This document shows positions 61,722-64,000 of a stretch of 64,000 nt of DNA, piece after piece. The stretch's first letter is position 1. Every line of letters begins with the position of its first letter. The stretch comes from Nodosilinea sp. PGN35 (lineage in GTDB: Bacteria; Cyanobacteriota; Cyanobacteriia; Phormidesmidales; Phormidesmidaceae), in assembly GCF_029109325.1 (NCBI RefSeq), contig NZ_JAQKQJ010000015.1:44880-108879 (forward strand), given 5' to 3'. The notes beneath the pieces were generated by a model. The model searched no databases. It saw nothing but the letters and a program-made list of their open reading frames with translations, and had not been told where the DNA came from. Made by a program: the position numbers and the translations under genes.

Positions 61722-62708
61722 CTACTCCCCACTCCCCACCCACTCCGACAGCCAGTTCATCAGGTTCAGCTTGTGGAGAATTACCTGGCGGGCTTCAGCG
61801 ATCGCATCCCTCGCCTCCAGCCAGGCATCGGGGCTGGCCGTCACCTCACGGATGTACTCAATGCCCTTGGCATCCAGGCTGGGCAGGCGCAGAAAACTGC
61901 CGGGGGGCAGCAGTTTATCCGCCGCGCCGCCGCCGTAGTAGATGGGTAGACACCAGGCCAGCAGCGCATCCCAGAGTTTCTCGCTGGCGTACCAGTCGTT
62001 GTCGGCAAAGTTTTCGATCGCCAGGTTGTAGGTGTAGGGGGCCATACCCGACCACTTGTTGCTGAGTTCTCCGGCGGTGCGGGTGCCGGGGGGCAAGTCG
62101 CGTCCGTAAACCTCGACGGGCACGCCACTCTCCTGAAGCTGCTGCAAAAAGGCGAGGCGCTGGCGGTGGCTCTCGGTGCGGTTGATGCCGGAGGTGATCC
62201 AGCTACAGGGGCTGTGCTTTTCGGGGGGCGGCGCTTCGTTCAGCTCGCGAAATGACACATTCACGTACCAGATGGCAGGCATGTAGGCCGGGGTGGGGGC
62301 CGAGTCGTCGGGGCCAGAGACGTAGCCGCAGTGGTCGCGGGCGTAGGCGTAGTTGAGCAGGTTTTGATGCCGCACCTCCGGCAGAGGCGGCTCGCGCAGC
62401 AAAAAAGCCGTGCGTTCCTTGGGCACCTGACTGAACTGTGGGGGTAACTGGTTCTGCACATCTAAGGGAACAGCGGGCTTGGCAAAGGGCAGGGCGCTGA
62501 ACAACCGCTGGGACTTTGACTGGGGTTTGGGGGCCAACCGTTCGTGAAAGTTGAACTGGTAGAGCAAAAGATAGTCGGGCTTAGGATCCTGGGATTGCAG
62601 CTGCATGTTGCCCCATACCCCAAAGGGCTCGGGCGTTTGCTTCCACAGCCAGTCGCACTGGGTGAGGCTACCGTAGCTAGAGAGCATGCCGACAATGGGG
62701 CGGGTCAT
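61722..62708 (-). CDS. fucosyltransferase-family (GT10-like) glycosyltransferase
   Basis: A 328-residue protein with the GT10 C-terminal signature YNLAIENFADNDWYASEKLW followed by DALLAWCLPIYYGGGAADKL. The N-terminal half is variable (SLTQCDWLWKQTPEPFGVWG). GT10 enzymes transfer fucose or other 6-deoxyhexoses in alpha-1,3/4 linkage. The start overlaps the stop of the upstream GT4 gene by 4 bases (ATGA), so both are translated together. Confidence 0.85.
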   Translation of the reverse strand: MTRPIVGMLSSYGSLTQCDWLWKQTPEPFGVWGNMQLQSQDPKPDYLLLYQFNFHERLAPKPQSKSQRLFSALPFAKPAVPLDVQNQLPPQFSQVPKERTAFLLREPPLPEVRHQNLLNYAYARDHCGYVSGPDDSAPTPAYMPAIWYVNVSFRELNEAPPPEKHSPCSWITSGINRTESHRQRLAFLQQLQESGVPVEVYGRDLPPGTRTAGELSNKWSGMAPYTYNLAIENFADNDWYASEKLWDALLAWCLPIYYGGGAADKLLPPGSFLRLPSLDAKGIEYIREVTASPDAWLEARDAIAEARQVILHKLNLMNWLSEWVGSGE

Positions 62709-63919
62709 GGGTTTTCCCCCAGCAGTTGGGGATGGTATTGGGATTCTACGTGGGACAAAATTTTCTCGATCCGGGCTTCCCAGGAGTAGGGCCGTAGGGC
62801 GTCTAGGTTGGGGGCAAAGCCCTCAGCCGGGCGAGGATGCTGGGCGAGCACCTGCCGCAGACTATCGGCAAAGGCTTGGGGCTGGTTGGGGTGGCACCAG
62901 GCGGCGATCTGGTCGGTCAGAGGCCAGTTCTCCAGCGAGGGAATGCGGGTGGCTACGACCGGCGTGCCCGAGGCCAGGTAGTCGAACAGCTTGAGGGGCG
63001 AGGTAAAGGTGGCGGCCTGGCCCAGTAGATGGGGATGGGCCAGGGCATCGGCGGCTTGCAGCAGGTGGGCCAGGTCGTGCTGGCCTAAAAATCCCAGCAC
63101 GTCCACGTTCGCTATGCCCAGGTCGGCGATGCGATCGCGGTAGTGCTGCTGCTGCTCGGCGGGGCCACCGGCCAGGGCAAACTTCACCTGGGGAAACTGG
63201 GACGCAATTTCCAGCAGTAAATCGACGCCTTTGAACTCGTGCAGGGCTCCGGCATAGACGACGAGCTGGGTGAAGGGTGGGGTGAGCAGGCGATCGCGCC
63301 ACCCCTGCGCCGCTTCTGGATGCCGCGCCAAAAACTGCGAGTTAAATCCGTTAGGTACCGTAACCACCTTTTTCGCGGGCACCCCGTTGCGAATGATGCT
63401 CTCCTTCACCGTGTCGATCACCGTCACCACCACCTGCAAGAGGGGATGGGTCGCCATCTCAGGTTCAAAGGGGTTTTCGAGGTGATGGTGGCACTCAAAC
63501 ACCACGGGCACCCCCTGCTTCAGGGCGGCCTTGGCAAAGTTCCAGTCGCGGGTGTGGACGAGGGCGGTGCGGGCGGCCAGGTGCAGCGGCCAGTAGTATT
63601 TACAGGCCACGGTGCTGGCGTTGGTGAGCTTGTGCTTAACTCGGTCGATGGGCCAGGGCATGGCCAGAGGCAGCAGTTCCAGCGAATTTAGCTTCCCAGT
63701 TTGAAGGTTGAAAAATCGGGCGAAGGCATCATCCACTGGCTGAGGCTGTGGGCTGACCCAGCGCCAGGGTTGCCAGGCGGTCGCGCTGCGATCGACAAAG
63801 GCGAGCTGGGTGGGGTAGCCCAGGTGGGCGGCGGCGTTGGCGCACTGCACGGTTTGAATCAGGTGGGCGGCGGGCTGGGGTAGGGTGTCGCGGATGAAGA
63901 AGAGGTAGGGGCGGGGCAT
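62705..63919 (-). CDS. glycosyltransferase family 4 protein
   Basis: A 404-residue GT-B-fold retaining glycosyltransferase. Motifs: FECHHHLENPFEPEM in the N-domain, GVPAKKVVTVPNGFNSQFLA between domains, GALHEFKGVDLLLEIASQFP, and SPLKLFDYLASGTPVVATRI with the EX7E-like nucleotide contact replaced in part. The cluster's first gene in the window; further glycosyltransferases may lie to the right. It likely builds an exopolysaccharide, a glycan sheath or a glycosylated surface layer. Confidence 0.88.
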   Translation of the reverse strand: MPRPYLFFIRDTLPQPAAHLIQTVQCANAAAHLGYPTQLAFVDRSATAWQPWRWVSPQPQPVDDAFARFFNLQTGKLNSLELLPLAMPWPIDRVKHKLTNASTVACKYYWPLHLAARTALVHTRDWNFAKAALKQGVPVVFECHHHLENPFEPEMATHPLLQVVVTVIDTVKESIIRNGVPAKKVVTVPNGFNSQFLARHPEAAQGWRDRLLTPPFTQLVVYAGALHEFKGVDLLLEIASQFPQVKFALAGGPAEQQQHYRDRIADLGIANVDVLGFLGQHDLAHLLQAADALAHPHLLGQAATFTSPLKLFDYLASGTPVVATRIPSLENWPLTDQIAAWCHPNQPQAFADSLRQVLAQHPRPAEGFAPNLDALRPYSWEARIEKILSHVESQYHPQLLGENP

Positions 63920-63945
63920 GGGGTGGGGGGTGGGGAAGAGTTTTG

Positions 63946-63984
63946 AGTTTTGGATTTTGGATTTTGGATTTTGGATTTTGGATT
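63946..63984. repeat. GATTTTG heptanucleotide tandem array
   Basis: Four perfect GATTTTG units from 63953 to 63980, flanked by AGTTTTG (63946-63952) and GATTC. This is the heptamer type of short tandem repeat reported in several cyanobacteria. It lies upstream of the GT4 gene. Confidence 0.85.
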
Positions 63985-64000
63985 CAGAGGGGGAGGGGGG

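Noticed and set aside
63946..63984. Possible CRISPR-like repeats
   Set aside because: The 7-base units are directly tandem with no spacers and there are no cas genes.

Overview
The window is chromosomal DNA of a cyanobacterium with beta-carboxysomes. The evidence is direct. There is a full ccmK2-ccmK1-ccmL-ccmM-ccmN-ccmO operon, a CO2-uptake NDH-1 module (ndhF4-ndhD4-chpX) and many cyanobacterial families (GUN4-like, DUF3082, DUF3153, LapA-like). The HIP1 octamer GCGATCGC is frequent throughout and the DNA is GC-rich. Gene content suggests a filamentous or Leptolyngbya/Nodosilinea-like lineage, but that placement is inference. No phage, CRISPR array, intact insertion sequence, rRNA or tRNA was found.

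Layout. 1-0.8 kb: 3' part of a short-chain dehydrogenase. 0.9-11.1 kb: inorganic-carbon locus. The leftward ndhF4-ndhD4-chpX module and the rightward ccm operon diverge from a long spacer that holds a perfect 36-bp palindrome. The NDH-1 module would hydrate CO2 to bicarbonate, and the carboxysome would use that bicarbonate. CcmM here has lost two of the three zinc ligands of its carbonic anhydrase domain. 11.5-13.2 kb: protein with two OST-HTH (LOTUS) domains and a DUF3825 domain. 13.5-14.0 kb: decayed MscS channel gene. 14.1-19.5 kb: TetR regulator and RND efflux pair. 19.7-25.1 kb: GUN4-like protein, a secreted small protein, and a leftward group of heme A synthesis genes (ctaA, ctaB) with a drug/lipid-type ABC exporter.

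25.6-34.2 kb: small conserved proteins, two convergent alpha/beta hydrolases, a Nudix hydrolase, PrxQ peroxiredoxin, an SDR, and a BMP-type (nucleoside) ABC importer that lacks its ATPase here. 34.4-39.1 kb: NTF2-like protein, sugar-phosphate nucleotidyltransferase, ScpA, and small membrane proteins. 39.2-46.0 kb: P-type Ca2+ ATPase, a phosphodiesterase-type hydrolase, a GIY-YIG nuclease overlapping a small gene, and a split urease operon, ureA-(S41 peptidase)-ureB, without ureC. 46.2-55.2 kb: housekeeping genes (pgl, FHA protein, metK, sufE, remA-like, NFACT, MidA-like methyltransferase, YyaL-like thioredoxin-domain protein). 55.3-56.3 kb: AT-richer PIN-toxin/antitoxin pair flanked by inverted repeats. 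56.4-59.0 kb: endonuclease V, then a two-gene unit of a heme-oxygenase-like diiron protein and a methyltransferase. 59.6-63.9 kb: leftward glycosyltransferase cluster.

Intergenic DNA carries repeats: a dispersed 21-bp palindrome in three places, GATTTTG heptamers, G-rich GAGTGAGGGG arrays and several long perfect palindromes between convergent genes. The least explained loci are the OST-HTH/DUF3825 protein, the diiron oxidase-methyltransferase pair, the peptidase embedded in the urease operon and the GIY-YIG pair. All functional calls rest on reading the translated sequences and knowledge of families; no database search was run.
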